Positions 43,893 through 52,235 of a DNA stretch of 64,000 nucleotides are shown piece by piece. The position numbers were made by a program, and so were the translations under genes. Origin of the DNA: an uncultured Collinsella sp. (GTDB lineage Bacteria > Actinomycetota > Coriobacteriia > Coriobacteriales > Coriobacteriaceae); NCBI GenBank assembly GCA_934667065.1, contig CAKULD010000002.1, positions 1 through 64,000 of the forward strand, read 5' to 3'. Numbering within the stretch: position 1 is the first letter of the stretch; each line of letters opens with the position of its first letter. The notes under the pieces were generated by a model that was not told where the DNA came from, ran no database searches, and was given only the letters and a program-made list of their open reading frames with translations.

Positions 43893-44162
43893 AGTGTTTG
43901 CTCAACTTTCTTTTCAAGCCCTGTGATCACATGCTCCCTGCATATACCTTCAGGGCGGCTAAACAGTCTAGCTCCGTCCAAAAGCGACGGACATCATTGA
44001 TCTGTATCGAGATGATTGCGTTAAATACGCAGCGTTAGTGTAACACAACCGCCGCCACCTGCAACTTAGTCATTGGGGACGTTCTTAAACGACTAGCCAA
44101 CGACTAGCCAAAAGGGACACTCTTTGGGTTTCCGCCCGCAAGGCAAATAGCCTCCGCCAAAA

Positions 44163-44306
44163 CCATGCCAGTTTACTACGATAAATAGTCGGTCTCCAAC
44201 CGGGCAACGATTCGCAAAAACAAAACCGCAGGTAGAGCACTTGCCGGTCATGCAAAACAATCGGTGCGGTCGGCATACTCCAAATCATCGTAGTAAACCA
44301 GCATAG
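44163..44306. repeat. long palindrome with CCGCAGGTAGAG core (element 3)
   Basis: Arms around GTTTACTACGAT (44171-44182) and ATCGTAGTAAAC (44287-44298) extend to 17 matches of 20. The core AAAACCGCAGGTAGAGC lies in the middle (44222-44238). Confidence 0.7.
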
Positions 44307-44355
44307 TTTCGCATTTCCCGCAGTTCCAAATTCTTCAATACGCCGGCTTTTGCAC

Positions 44356-44389
44356 AAAAAGCCCGACCTCCGCGTGGGAGATCGGGCTT
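44356..44389 (-). terminator. argS terminator
   Basis: On the minus strand AAGCCCGATCTCC pairs with GGAGGTCGGGCTT and is followed by TTTTG. Confidence 0.8.
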
Positions 44390-44435
44390 AAAAGGCTCAG
44401 CTAAGCCGAACCTACACGGTCAAACGACCCGTAAA

Positions 44436-46289
44436 TTACATCTGCTCGGGCGCGGAAACGCCAACGAGGGTGAGCACCAGGGCGAGCGTCACGCGGACAG
44501 CGTCGCAAGCGGCCAGACGAGCGCGCGAGAGCTCGGGGTCGACGGGACGGCCCTCGCTCGGCAGCACCTGACAGGCAGCATAGAAGCTGTGGAAGTCGCC
44601 GGCGAGCTCCTCGGCAAAGTGCGTCAGGCGGAACGGAGCGCGGTCGCGAGCGCAGCTACCGATGAGGTCGGTGAGCTCGTTGAGCTTACGAGACAGGGCG
44701 AGCTCGGTCGGGTCGGTCAGCAGCGAGTAATCGACGTTCTCGCCAATGGCCTTCTCGGCGACGGCCTTCATGCCCATCTCGGCAGCCTGCTCGGCGGTAA
44801 CGTCGGCGGCACGGCGCAGGATGGAGCACACGCGGGCGTGAGCATACTGCACGTAATAGACCGGGTTGGAGTTGTCGCGCTTCTTAACGGCCTCAATGTC
44901 GAAGTCGACCATCTGGTTGGAGCTCTTGGAGATGAGCGTGTAGCGAGCGGCGTCGGAGCCGACCTCGTCAACGAGCTCCTGCAGGGTCACCATGGTGCCC
45001 TTACGCTTGGACATACGGACGGGCTTGCCGTTGCGCAGCAGGTTGACGAGCTGGCCCAGCAGAACCTCGAACTTGCCGGGGTAGCCCAGAGCGTCGCAGA
45101 CGCAGCGGACGCGCTCGATGTAGCCGTGGTGGTCAGCGCCCCAGATGTCGATGACGTGGTCGACGCGCTGGAACTTGTCCCAGTGATAGGCGACGTCGGA
45201 AGCGAAGTAGGTGTACTCGCCGTCGGACTTGACCAGGACGCGGTCCTTGTCGTCGCCCAGATCGGTGGAACGGAACCACAGGGCGCCGTCCTTGGTGTAG
45301 AGGTAGCCCATCTTGTCGAGCTTCTCAAAAGCGCGGTCGACGGCGGAGGTGCCGGCGGTCTCGCCCTCGGTGTCCTTCACGTACAGCGAGCGCTCGGAGT
45401 ACCAACGATCAAAGTCGCAGTTGACAGCGTGGCAGAGGTCGCGCATGTTGTCGACCATCTTCACGTAGCCGCGCTCACGGAAGCTCTCCATGCGCTCCTG
45501 CGGATCGGCGTCGACCCACTTGTCGCCGTCGGTGCGCCAGAACTCGGCAGCCTCGTCGATGATGTAGTCGCCGCCGTAGGAGTCCTTGCCCAGGGTCTCG
45601 GCAAAGTTGTCCTGGTAGGGATGGGTCTCGGGATGCTCGTCGTTCTCGTCGGCAACGAAGGCGTCGCGGTCGGCGATCAGCAGCTTGTGGGCCTCGTCGA
45701 TATCCACGCCCTGCTTGGCGATGATATCGGCAAGCTGCATGTAGCGGGTGCTGATGGAGTTGCCGAAGGTGTTCATCTGGGAGCCGTGGTCGTTGATGTA
45801 GAACTCACGCTGGATCTCGTAGCCGGCGTGGTCCATGACGCGGCAGAGCGAATCGCCCAGAGCGGCCCAGCGGCCGTGACCGATGTGCATGGGGCCGACG
45901 GGGTTGGCGGAAACGAACTCGACCTGGGTCTTCAGGCCGCCACCGACGTTGGACTTAGCGAAGTCCATGCCCTTCTCGCGGGCCTCGCCAAAGATGGCGT
46001 TCTTGACGGCGACGGAGAGGTAAAAGTTGATGAAGCCGGGGCCTGCGATCTCTACCTTCTCGATCGCGGGGTCCTCGGGCATATGGGCAACGACGGCCTC
46101 GGCGATCTTGCGCGGGGCGCAGTGAGCCAGCTTGGCGGACTTCAGGGCCATGGTGGAGGTCCACTCGCCATGAGAAGTGTCAGCCGGTCGCTCGATGGCG
46201 CAATCGTCAAGTTCAAATGCGGAAAGGTCGCCGGCCTCCTGGGCCGCAGCAAGCGCAGCGCGTACCAGCTCTTCAATCTTCTCGGGCAT
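44436..46289 (-). CDS. argS: arginyl-tRNA synthetase
   Basis: A 617-aa class I aaRS. The N-terminal Arg-specific domain is followed by SANPVGPMHIGHGRWAALGD (HIGH motif), the KMSKS-like VRMSKRKGTM, and a C-terminal DALR anticodon-binding domain (YYVQYAHARVCSILRRA). It attaches arginine to tRNA-Arg in the cytoplasm. SD AAGGAGG at ideal spacing. Monocistronic, with its own terminator. Confidence 0.97.
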   Translation of the reverse strand: MPEKIEELVRAALAAAQEAGDLSAFELDDCAIERPADTSHGEWTSTMALKSAKLAHCAPRKIAEAVVAHMPEDPAIEKVEIAGPGFINFYLSVAVKNAIFGEAREKGMDFAKSNVGGGLKTQVEFVSANPVGPMHIGHGRWAALGDSLCRVMDHAGYEIQREFYINDHGSQMNTFGNSISTRYMQLADIIAKQGVDIDEAHKLLIADRDAFVADENDEHPETHPYQDNFAETLGKDSYGGDYIIDEAAEFWRTDGDKWVDADPQERMESFRERGYVKMVDNMRDLCHAVNCDFDRWYSERSLYVKDTEGETAGTSAVDRAFEKLDKMGYLYTKDGALWFRSTDLGDDKDRVLVKSDGEYTYFASDVAYHWDKFQRVDHVIDIWGADHHGYIERVRCVCDALGYPGKFEVLLGQLVNLLRNGKPVRMSKRKGTMVTLQELVDEVGSDAARYTLISKSSNQMVDFDIEAVKKRDNSNPVYYVQYAHARVCSILRRAADVTAEQAAEMGMKAVAEKAIGENVDYSLLTDPTELALSRKLNELTDLIGSCARDRAPFRLTHFAEELAGDFHSFYAACQVLPSEGRPVDPELSRARLAACDAVRVTLALVLTLVGVSAPEQM

Positions 46290-46630
46290 AGATCCTCCTT
46301 GTGTTAAAGCCCCGAGCTCTTGGTCACTCGTAGGGCAAAAGCCAGAGTTTGTAGCACTCTATCACAAGCGGTGCGCACTGTCGCAGGGTAAAGCCAATCG
46401 ATATTGCATATGCACAAAAATGACTATGGCACACACGGAGTCACTCAAAGATGGCGGTCTGCCTGCAGATTATGCACGCACTGGAAGTACATAAACATGT
46501 GAATGAGCTGTGCGTTTTATCGAATACTCTTACCTATCGGAGTTGTGTGCTTTTCCTGCATAAAGTGAATGTTTGCGCACGTCAGCGTGGTATTCTAGAC
46601 ATACGCAAATTCGTATAAGTTGGAGGTAGC
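46290..46630. other. divergent gap between argS and carD
   Basis: No gene and no strong secondary structure. A TATTCT (46591-46596) or TATAAG (46614-46619) could serve as the -10 for carD, but neither has a good -35. Confidence 0.35.
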
Positions 46631-47116
46631 ATGTTCTCAATCGGTCAACACGTCATTCATCCGGGTCAGGGAGTCTGCACCGTCGTCGGTTTTAGGGACG
46701 ACACGCCGCAGCCCATGCTGTTGCTCGAGACCAAGCAGGGACATGCGCAGACGATCCTCATGTACCCCGTGGCGCAGGCAGACCGTTTGCACGCCGCCAT
46801 CTCCCAGCAAGATGCCGAGCACCTGCTGAGCCACTACGACGAGCTGGAGTGCGACACCTTTACCGAGCGCAATAGCTCGCTCGAGGAGACGCACTTTAAG
46901 CAGCAGCTCAAACTGGGTGCGCCCGAGACGGTCCGCGTGGCAAAGACCATGATGCACCGCATTCGCCAAGCCGAGGAAGCCGATAAAAAGCCCAGCTCCT
47001 ACTACATGCGCGTACTCAAGGAGGCCAAGCGCCGCTCCATCGAGGAGTTCGCCGTGGCCTTGGGCGTCACCGAGGAGGACGCCGAAGCTCGCCTAGCCCA
47101 AGCCGCCCTCAACTAA
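46631..47116 (+). CDS. CarD-family transcriptional regulator
   Basis: A 161-aa protein with GGAGG 4 nt before the ATG. The N-terminal Tudor-like RNAP-interaction domain (MFSIGQHVIHPGQGVCTVVG) and the helical C-terminal domain (SSYYMRVLKEAKRRSIEEFA) are as in CarD/CdnL. Family members bind the RNAP beta subunit and stabilise open complexes at rRNA and other promoters. Single gene, followed by an ACCACCACAAAG palindrome. Confidence 0.88.
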   Translation: MFSIGQHVIHPGQGVCTVVGFRDDTPQPMLLLETKQGHAQTILMYPVAQADRLHAAISQQDAEHLLSHYDELECDTFTERNSSLEETHFKQQLKLGAPETVRVAKTMMHRIRQAEEADKKPSSYYMRVLKEAKRRSIEEFAVALGVTEEDAEARLAQAALN

Positions 47117-47128
47117 CCCATCCGCGCC

Positions 47129-47170
47129 AAAAACCACCACAAAGGGGACAGGCACCTTTGTGGTGGTTTT
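47129..47170. repeat. ACCACCACAAAG palindrome 1
   Basis: AAAACCACCACAAAG...CTTTGTGGTGGTTTT with loop GGGACAGGCAC. A-run and T-run at the ends make it a possible bidirectional terminator. Confidence 0.85.
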
Positions 47171-47224
47171 CTTGTTCTAGTAGTATTCATTCTTAGCGAT
47201 ACCCACAAGCACAAGGAGTCTCTT

Positions 47225-47824
47225 ATGGCAGAGCCGCTTACCGCCGGAATCACCCGCGACCGCGCGTTCGAACTGCTCAACGAGCACAACAAGGACCCGT
47301 TCCACATCACGCACGGTGAGACCGTTGAGGGCACCATGCGCTACTTTGCGCGCGAGTTCGACCCCGAGAACGAGGAGTTTTGGGGCATCGTCGGCTTGCT
47401 GCACGACCTGGATTGGGAGGAGCATGAGGACGACCCCATGAACCACACCATCTATGCCGCCGAGATCCTCGAGGGCGAGGGTGCGACCCCCGAGCTTATC
47501 CGCGCCATCCAGACGCACACGTCCGATTTCAATACCTCGCTGCCCAAGCCCGAGCTGCAGATGGAAAAGATTCTGTTTGCCTGCGACGAACTCACCGGTC
47601 TGATCGGCGCCGCCGTCATCATGCGTCCCAGCAAGAGCGTCATGGACTTTACGACCAAGTCGCTCAAGAAGAAGTTCAAGGACAAGCGCTTCGCCGCCGG
47701 TTGCTCGCGTGACGTAATTTCTCAGGGCGCCGAGATGCTGGGCTGGGAGCTCCCGGAGCTCTTTGACCGCACCATCACGGCCATGCAGTCCTTCGCCCCC
47801 GACCGCGACACTTTCGAGGCCTAA
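47225..47824 (+). CDS. HD-domain phosphohydrolase-like protein
   Basis: A 199-aa protein with AAGGAG 8 nt before the ATG. The HD signature is GLLHDLDWE, with an upstream His (HITHGETVEG) and downstream HTSDFN and ACDELTGLIGA, giving a plausible metal site. Similar HDIG proteins hydrolyse phosphomonoesters or nucleotides; the substrate is unknown. It is flanked on both sides by ACCACCACAAAG palindromes and is convergent with proA. Confidence 0.75.
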   Translation: MAEPLTAGITRDRAFELLNEHNKDPFHITHGETVEGTMRYFAREFDPENEEFWGIVGLLHDLDWEEHEDDPMNHTIYAAEILEGEGATPELIRAIQTHTSDFNTSLPKPELQMEKILFACDELTGLIGAAVIMRPSKSVMDFTTKSLKKKFKDKRFAAGCSRDVISQGAEMLGWELPELFDRTITAMQSFAPDRDTFEA

Positions 47825-47828
47825 ACGC

Positions 47829-47871
47829 AAAAACCACCACAAAGGTGCCTGTCCCCTTTGTGGTGGTTTTT
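47829..47871. repeat. ACCACCACAAAG palindrome 2
   Basis: Same unit in inverted orientation (loop GTGCCTGTCCC), between the convergent HD gene and proA, where it can terminate both. Confidence 0.85.
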
Positions 47872-47884
47872 GTTTGCGCGGGTG

Positions 47885-49171
47885 TTAGGGGCGGACTTGG
47901 CCGGTGCCGCGGAGCTTGTATTTGTAGGTGGTGAGGGCCTCGGCGGCAAAGGGGCCGCGGGCGTGGAGCTTTTGGGTCGAGATGCCGATCTCGGCGCCCA
48001 GGCCAAACTCGCCGCCGTCGGTGAAGCGCGTGCTGGCGTTGGCGTACACGGCCGAGGCGTCGACCGCATCCAAGAAGCGCTCGCAGGCGTCCTCGTCCTC
48101 GGCAACGATAGCCTCGGAGTGCATGGTGCCGTAGCGGTTGATGTGCGCGATGGCCTCGTTCTCGTCGGCCACGACCTTCACGCTCATCTCGAGCGCAAGA
48201 TACTCGCGACCCCAGTCCTCCTCAGTCGCGGCAACGTAGTCATCGCCCTCGGCAAGCCCGGCGTCGGCGCATGCGGCGCACGTGGCCTCGTCGCCGTGAA
48301 TGAGCACGCCGTGGTCATGCAGCACGGCCACGACTGCGGGCAAGAAGCGATCAGCAACGGCACGGTCGACCAGCAGCGACTCAGCGGCATTGCAGACGCC
48401 CACGCGCTGCGTCTTAGCGTTGACGATAATGTTGAGCGCCTTGTCAAAATCGGCGGATTCATGCACGTAGATGTGGCAGTTGCCTGTGCCCGTCTCGATC
48501 ACCGGCACAAGCGACTCGCGCACGCAGCGCTGGATCAGGCCCGCACCGCCACGCGGAATGAGCACATCGACGATGCCACGGAGCTTCATGAGCTCGCCGG
48601 TGGCCTCACGGTCGGTGGACTCGATCATCGAGACAGCCTCACGCGGGAAACCCTGTGCCTCGAGCGCATCGGCGAGCAGCTCGGTAATCATGGCGCACGA
48701 ATGATAGGCCAGCGAACCGCCGCGCAGAATGCAGGCGTTGCCGGTGCGGATGCAGATGCCCGCGGCGTCGGCCGTCACATTAGGGCGCGCCTCATACACC
48801 ATGGCGACCAGGCCCAACGGCACGCTCACGCGGGTAAGGTCCACGCCGCTCGCAAGCACGCGGTGGTCGAGCACACGACCGACAGGATCGGGCAGCTCGG
48901 CGAGTTTCTCCAGGCCGGCAGCCATGCCCTCGACGCGCTCGGGCGTCAGCAACAGGCGGTCGAGCAAGCCAGCCGAGGTGCCCGCATCGCGCGCGGCGGA
49001 CATATCGAGCTCGTTGGCGGCAACAATGGAGTCGACGCCGTCGCGCAGCGCTGCGGCCATGGCGCGCACGGCCTCCTGGCGCTGTTCATCGCTCGCCGTG
49101 GCAAGCGCGCCCGAGGCGGCCTTGGCCTCAACAGCAAGATCGTGGACATACGTGGCTATATCGACCGACAT
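47885..49171 (-). CDS. proA: gamma-glutamyl phosphate reductase
   Basis: A 428-aa protein. It starts MSVDIATYVHDLAVEAKAAS. Catalytic Cys lies in RVGVCNAAESLLVD, with PLGLVAMVYEARPNVTADAA and IPRGGAGLI. It performs the NADPH-dependent second step of proline synthesis, giving glutamate semialdehyde. The kinase gene proB is not adjacent but lies 1.8 kb away on the same strand, separated by the opposite-strand peptidase. Confidence 0.95.
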   Translation of the reverse strand: MSVDIATYVHDLAVEAKAASGALATASDEQRQEAVRAMAAALRDGVDSIVAANELDMSAARDAGTSAGLLDRLLLTPERVEGMAAGLEKLAELPDPVGRVLDHRVLASGVDLTRVSVPLGLVAMVYEARPNVTADAAGICIRTGNACILRGGSLAYHSCAMITELLADALEAQGFPREAVSMIESTDREATGELMKLRGIVDVLIPRGGAGLIQRCVRESLVPVIETGTGNCHIYVHESADFDKALNIIVNAKTQRVGVCNAAESLLVDRAVADRFLPAVVAVLHDHGVLIHGDEATCAACADAGLAEGDDYVAATEEDWGREYLALEMSVKVVADENEAIAHINRYGTMHSEAIVAEDEDACERFLDAVDASAVYANASTRFTDGGEFGLGAEIGISTQKLHARGPFAAEALTTYKYKLRGTGQVRP

Positions 49172-49284
49172 GGGCGGCCCTTTCTCCTAGAAGTTTGCCA
49201 ACCATGGTAGCCGATTTGCGCATGCCCTCGCGCGCGGCGGTAGAATTGGTCAACACGAAACACCGCGACGAACGGAAGTACCGT

Positions 49285-50703
49285 ATGGCCCTCATCACTT
49301 CGTACCACGTCCCCGGCCTGTATGTCGAGGATCACAGCATCGATGTCCCGTTGGATTGGCGCGGCCTGGAGCCGATGCTGCTGGCCGTCGGCAGCACCAT
49401 GCGCCGCGGCGCCATGCCGGCGCCCATCGCCGGCGCGCCCGAGAGCATCAAGCTCTTCTATCGCGTGGTCTGCGCGCCCGACCGCATCAACGACGACCTG
49501 CCGCTGCTCCTGTTTTTGCAGGGCGGCCCCGGCGGCGAGAGCCCGCGTCCGCTCTCGCCCACGAGCGATGGCTGGATCGAGGAGGCCGTCAAACATTTCC
49601 GCGTCGTCCTGCCCGACCAGCGTGGCACGGGGCGCAGCAGCTGCGTAGATGGACGCACGATCGCGGCGCTGGGTGATCGAGCAACGGCTGCCGGTTCCGA
49701 CGCAGCCCGCTCGCAGGCAGATTTCCTCAAACGCCACCTCGCCAGCTCCATCGTGCGCGATTTTGAGTACCTGCGTCTGGTGGGCTTTGGCGGTAAGCCG
49801 TGGGTCACGCTCGGCCAGAGCTACGGCGGCTTTTTGACGCTGAGCTACCTGTCGCTCTTCCCCGAGGGCGTGGCGGCGAGCTTTACCTGCGGCGGCATCC
49901 CCCACGTCCCGGCGAGTGCCAGTGAGGTCTATGCGCATACTTTCCCGCGCATGGCTATCAAGACGCAGCAGTACTACGACCGCTACCCCGTCGACATCGA
50001 GCGCGTGGCGACTCTTGCCGATGCGCTTGAGGATCAGAAGCCCGTGCTGCCCGACGGCTCGCCGATGACGGTGGAGCGACTGCAGCTTATGGGCAGCGAC
50101 TTTGGCATGAAGCCGAGCTTCGAGCGCATGCACTGGATTATCGATCACGCTTTTGCTGACGGCGACGGCACGCTGGGCTGCGGTGCCTCGGTGTCCGACA
50201 GCTTTTTGATGCGCGCCTTCGAGCGTATCAGCACGCGCACGAATCCGCTGTACTGGACGCTTCAGGAGTTCATCTACGCCGACGGCGATACCATGCCGAT
50301 TCGCTGGGCCGCAGCCGAGGAGAAGGCCCATCGCGCCGAGTTCGACACCCTCGCGCGCCCGCTCATGTTTACCGGCGAGGCCATGTTCCCGTGGATGTTT
50401 GAGCAGATGCCCGAGCTTAAGCCCTTCAAGCCGGCGATGGATCTGCTGATGGAGGACACCAGCTGGGACAAGATCTACGGCCCGCAGCGCCTGGCCTGCA
50501 ACGAGGTGCCGCTCCAGGCTGCAGTGTACTTCGATGACATGTACGTGGACTCGGGCATGCAGCTCGATACACTCAGCCGCGTGGGCAACTCGCACGCCTG
50601 GGTAACCAACGAGTTTGAGCACGACGGCCTGCACGGCAGCGTGGTGTTCAAGCACCTCTTCGACGAAGCCCTCAACCGCGGAGACTTGAGCCGAATCTTC
50701 TAG
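49285..50703 (+). CDS. alpha/beta hydrolase, S33 proline iminopeptidase-like
   Basis: ATG 49285 (MALITSYHVPGLYVEDHSID), 472 aa, with CGGAAG as a modest SD. The upstream frame extension has no SD. It has an oxyanion motif LFLQGGPGGESPRP, DQRGTGRS, and the nucleophile elbow GQSYGGFLTLSYLSLF. This is the layout of S33 prolyl aminopeptidases, which release N-terminal proline from peptides. Position between proA and proB fits proline metabolism. Length fits the larger actinobacterial members. Confidence 0.82.
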   Translation: MALITSYHVPGLYVEDHSIDVPLDWRGLEPMLLAVGSTMRRGAMPAPIAGAPESIKLFYRVVCAPDRINDDLPLLLFLQGGPGGESPRPLSPTSDGWIEEAVKHFRVVLPDQRGTGRSSCVDGRTIAALGDRATAAGSDAARSQADFLKRHLASSIVRDFEYLRLVGFGGKPWVTLGQSYGGFLTLSYLSLFPEGVAASFTCGGIPHVPASASEVYAHTFPRMAIKTQQYYDRYPVDIERVATLADALEDQKPVLPDGSPMTVERLQLMGSDFGMKPSFERMHWIIDHAFADGDGTLGCGASVSDSFLMRAFERISTRTNPLYWTLQEFIYADGDTMPIRWAAAEEKAHRAEFDTLARPLMFTGEAMFPWMFEQMPELKPFKPAMDLLMEDTSWDKIYGPQRLACNEVPLQAAVYFDDMYVDSGMQLDTLSRVGNSHAWVTNEFEHDGLHGSVVFKHLFDEALNRGDLSRIF

Positions 50704-50777
50704 CGAAGGAGTGTCCCCAGGTGCCGGCACATAAGGAACGTCCCCAAGTGCCGGCACCACGGTATCCCCCTCTACCA

Positions 50778-50844
50778 AGTTGCGGTGAAATAGGGACTGT
50801 TTAAGCGTTTCAAACCGCCAAACAGTCCCTATTTCACCGCAACT
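50778..50844. repeat. GCGGTGAAATA palindrome, copy 2
   Basis: Perfect 25-bp arms at 50778-50802 and 50820-50844 with a 17-nt loop. Related to the element at 34371-34445. Confidence 0.85.
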
Positions 50845-50892
50845 CAGGAAAAACCTGCAACGTGCCCATCGCAGGTAGAGGACGGAAAGCGA

Positions 50893-50990
50893 AAACGTCC
50901 CTAAGCGAGCAAGGTGACGTGAAAGAGGAGGGCATAGACCTTTTGGTCATGCCCGACGATTGAACGTCAGATTGCCGCTTAGGGGCGTTT
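50893..50990. other. nested hairpin element next to a CGCAGGTAGAG core
   Basis: Three stacked stems: AAACGTCCCTAAGCG (50893-50907) with 50976-50990 (one G-U), TGACGT with ACGTCA (50915-50920, 50964-50969), and GGGCAT with ATGCCC (50930-50935, 50949-50954) around ACC-TTTT-GGT. It could be a folded RNA or a palindromic repeat. Confidence 0.6.
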
Positions 50991-51004
50991 GCAGCGTCAA
51001 TTGG

Positions 51005-52132
51005 TTAAGCGAAGACGATCAGGTTATCTCGATGGATCGCGGGCTTCTCGGCCAGGTCCGCGAGGAGGCGGTTGCTGGCAATCTGGTCCTGGCGGCGGCC
51101 GGCCGCAAGCTCCAGCACGTCCGAATCGGCCTCGGCGATACCGCGGGCGACGACCATGCCGCTCGGGTCGCACACGTCGAGCACGTCGCCCTCGGCAAAC
51201 TCGCCATCGACCTGGCGAATGCCCACCGCGAGTAGCGACGAACCGCGGCTGACCAGCGCCTTTGCAGCGCCATCATCGACCGTGACCGAACCGTGGGCCT
51301 TATCGCCCAGCGCGATCCACAGCTTGCGGGGTGCGATGTCCAAGCGCTCCGCCGGCGGATCGAACAGGGTGCCCACACTCTCGCCACGGGCAAGGCGCAC
51401 CAGTGCATCGGGCTCCTCGCCCGAGCAAATCACGCTCTGGATGCCCGCCGTCATCAGAATGCGGCTCGCGCGGATCTTGGTGATCATGCCGCCCGTACCC
51501 ACCGACGTGGACGAATCGCCCGCCGAGGCAATGATCGCAGCATCGATCTTGTGCACGACCGGCACGAACTCCGCCGTCGGGTCCTCGTGCGGATTGGCGG
51601 TGTAGAGGCCGTCGATGTCCGAAAGCGTCACGCACAGATCGGCCGAAACCAGGCAGCTCACGAGCGCTGCCAGCGTGTCGTTGTCGCCGAATTTGATCTC
51701 GTCGACGGTAACGGTGTCGTTCTCGTTGACGACCGGCACCACGCCGAGCTCCACCAGGCGCAACAGGGCATCGCGCGCATGCAGGTAGGACGTGCGGCGC
51801 GCCGTGTCGTGGCGCGTGAGCAGCACGAGCGAGGTGAGCAGGTCGCGCGCATGGAACTCCTCATCGTAGGCCGACGAGATGATGCACTGGCCGGCGGAGG
51901 CGCAGGCCTGCAGGCTCGGCAGGTCGCCCACCGGCTTGCGGTCGAAGCCCAGCACGGGATATCCGCACGCGATGGCGCCCGAGCTCACCACGACCAGGCG
52001 CCAGCCAATCTTGCGTAGAGCGGCCGCCTGGTCGGCCAGGCCGCCGATAAAAGCACGATTGACCTTGCCGTCGGCGCCCACCACCGTGGACGAGCCGATC
52101 TTTACCACCATCGTTTTATAAGAAGTCGTCAT
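51005..52132 (-). CDS. proB: glutamate 5-kinase with PUA domain
   Basis: A 375-aa protein. Amino-acid kinase fold: MVVKIGSSTVVG, VVSSGAIACGYPVLG, VVNENDTVTVDEIKFGDNDT, VGTGGMITKIRAS. A C-terminal PUA domain (residues about 280-365: RGSSLLAVGIRQVDGEFAEG) is present. It phosphorylates glutamate in the first step of proline synthesis and is normally feedback-inhibited by proline. Same strand as proA but separated from it. Confidence 0.95.
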   Translation of the reverse strand: MTTSYKTMVVKIGSSTVVGADGKVNRAFIGGLADQAAALRKIGWRLVVVSSGAIACGYPVLGFDRKPVGDLPSLQACASAGQCIISSAYDEEFHARDLLTSLVLLTRHDTARRTSYLHARDALLRLVELGVVPVVNENDTVTVDEIKFGDNDTLAALVSCLVSADLCVTLSDIDGLYTANPHEDPTAEFVPVVHKIDAAIIASAGDSSTSVGTGGMITKIRASRILMTAGIQSVICSGEEPDALVRLARGESVGTLFDPPAERLDIAPRKLWIALGDKAHGSVTVDDGAAKALVSRGSSLLAVGIRQVDGEFAEGDVLDVCDPSGMVVARGIAEADSDVLELAAGRRQDQIASNRLLADLAEKPAIHRDNLIVFA

Positions 52133-52235
52133 ACGTCAAACCAATCGAATGTCGAGCGTTCGGGCGAGCGGGGGCAGCCGGGGCAGCCAGTGCGGGACGA
52201 ACGAAAATGATCCGTTTTCCTCCGTCGCATGCGGA

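Larger units (their letters stand above)
43893..44435. other. rho upstream region and repeat cluster
   Basis: 43893-44066 is the rho leader, with no obvious riboswitch. 44067-44098 carries a TAGTCATTGGGGACGTTC repeat, also found at 63543. 44163-44306 is a palindrome of the CGCAGGTAGA-core family. 44356-44389 is the argS terminator. No gene. Confidence 0.6.
50704..51004. repeat. repeat-filled convergent gap (three palindrome types)
   Basis: 50706-50757 carries GGAACGTCCCC/GTGCCGGCAC repeats, also found near 63630. 50778-50844 is the GCGGTGAAATA palindrome copy 2, with perfect 25-bp arms. 50870-50880 is a CGCAGGTAGAG core followed by a nested hairpin (50893-50990). No gene. Confidence 0.75.

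Noticed and set aside
41298..44000. 900-codon plus-strand frame opposite rho
   Set aside because: Low-complexity G/L/R-rich shadow; Rho is complete on the minus strand.
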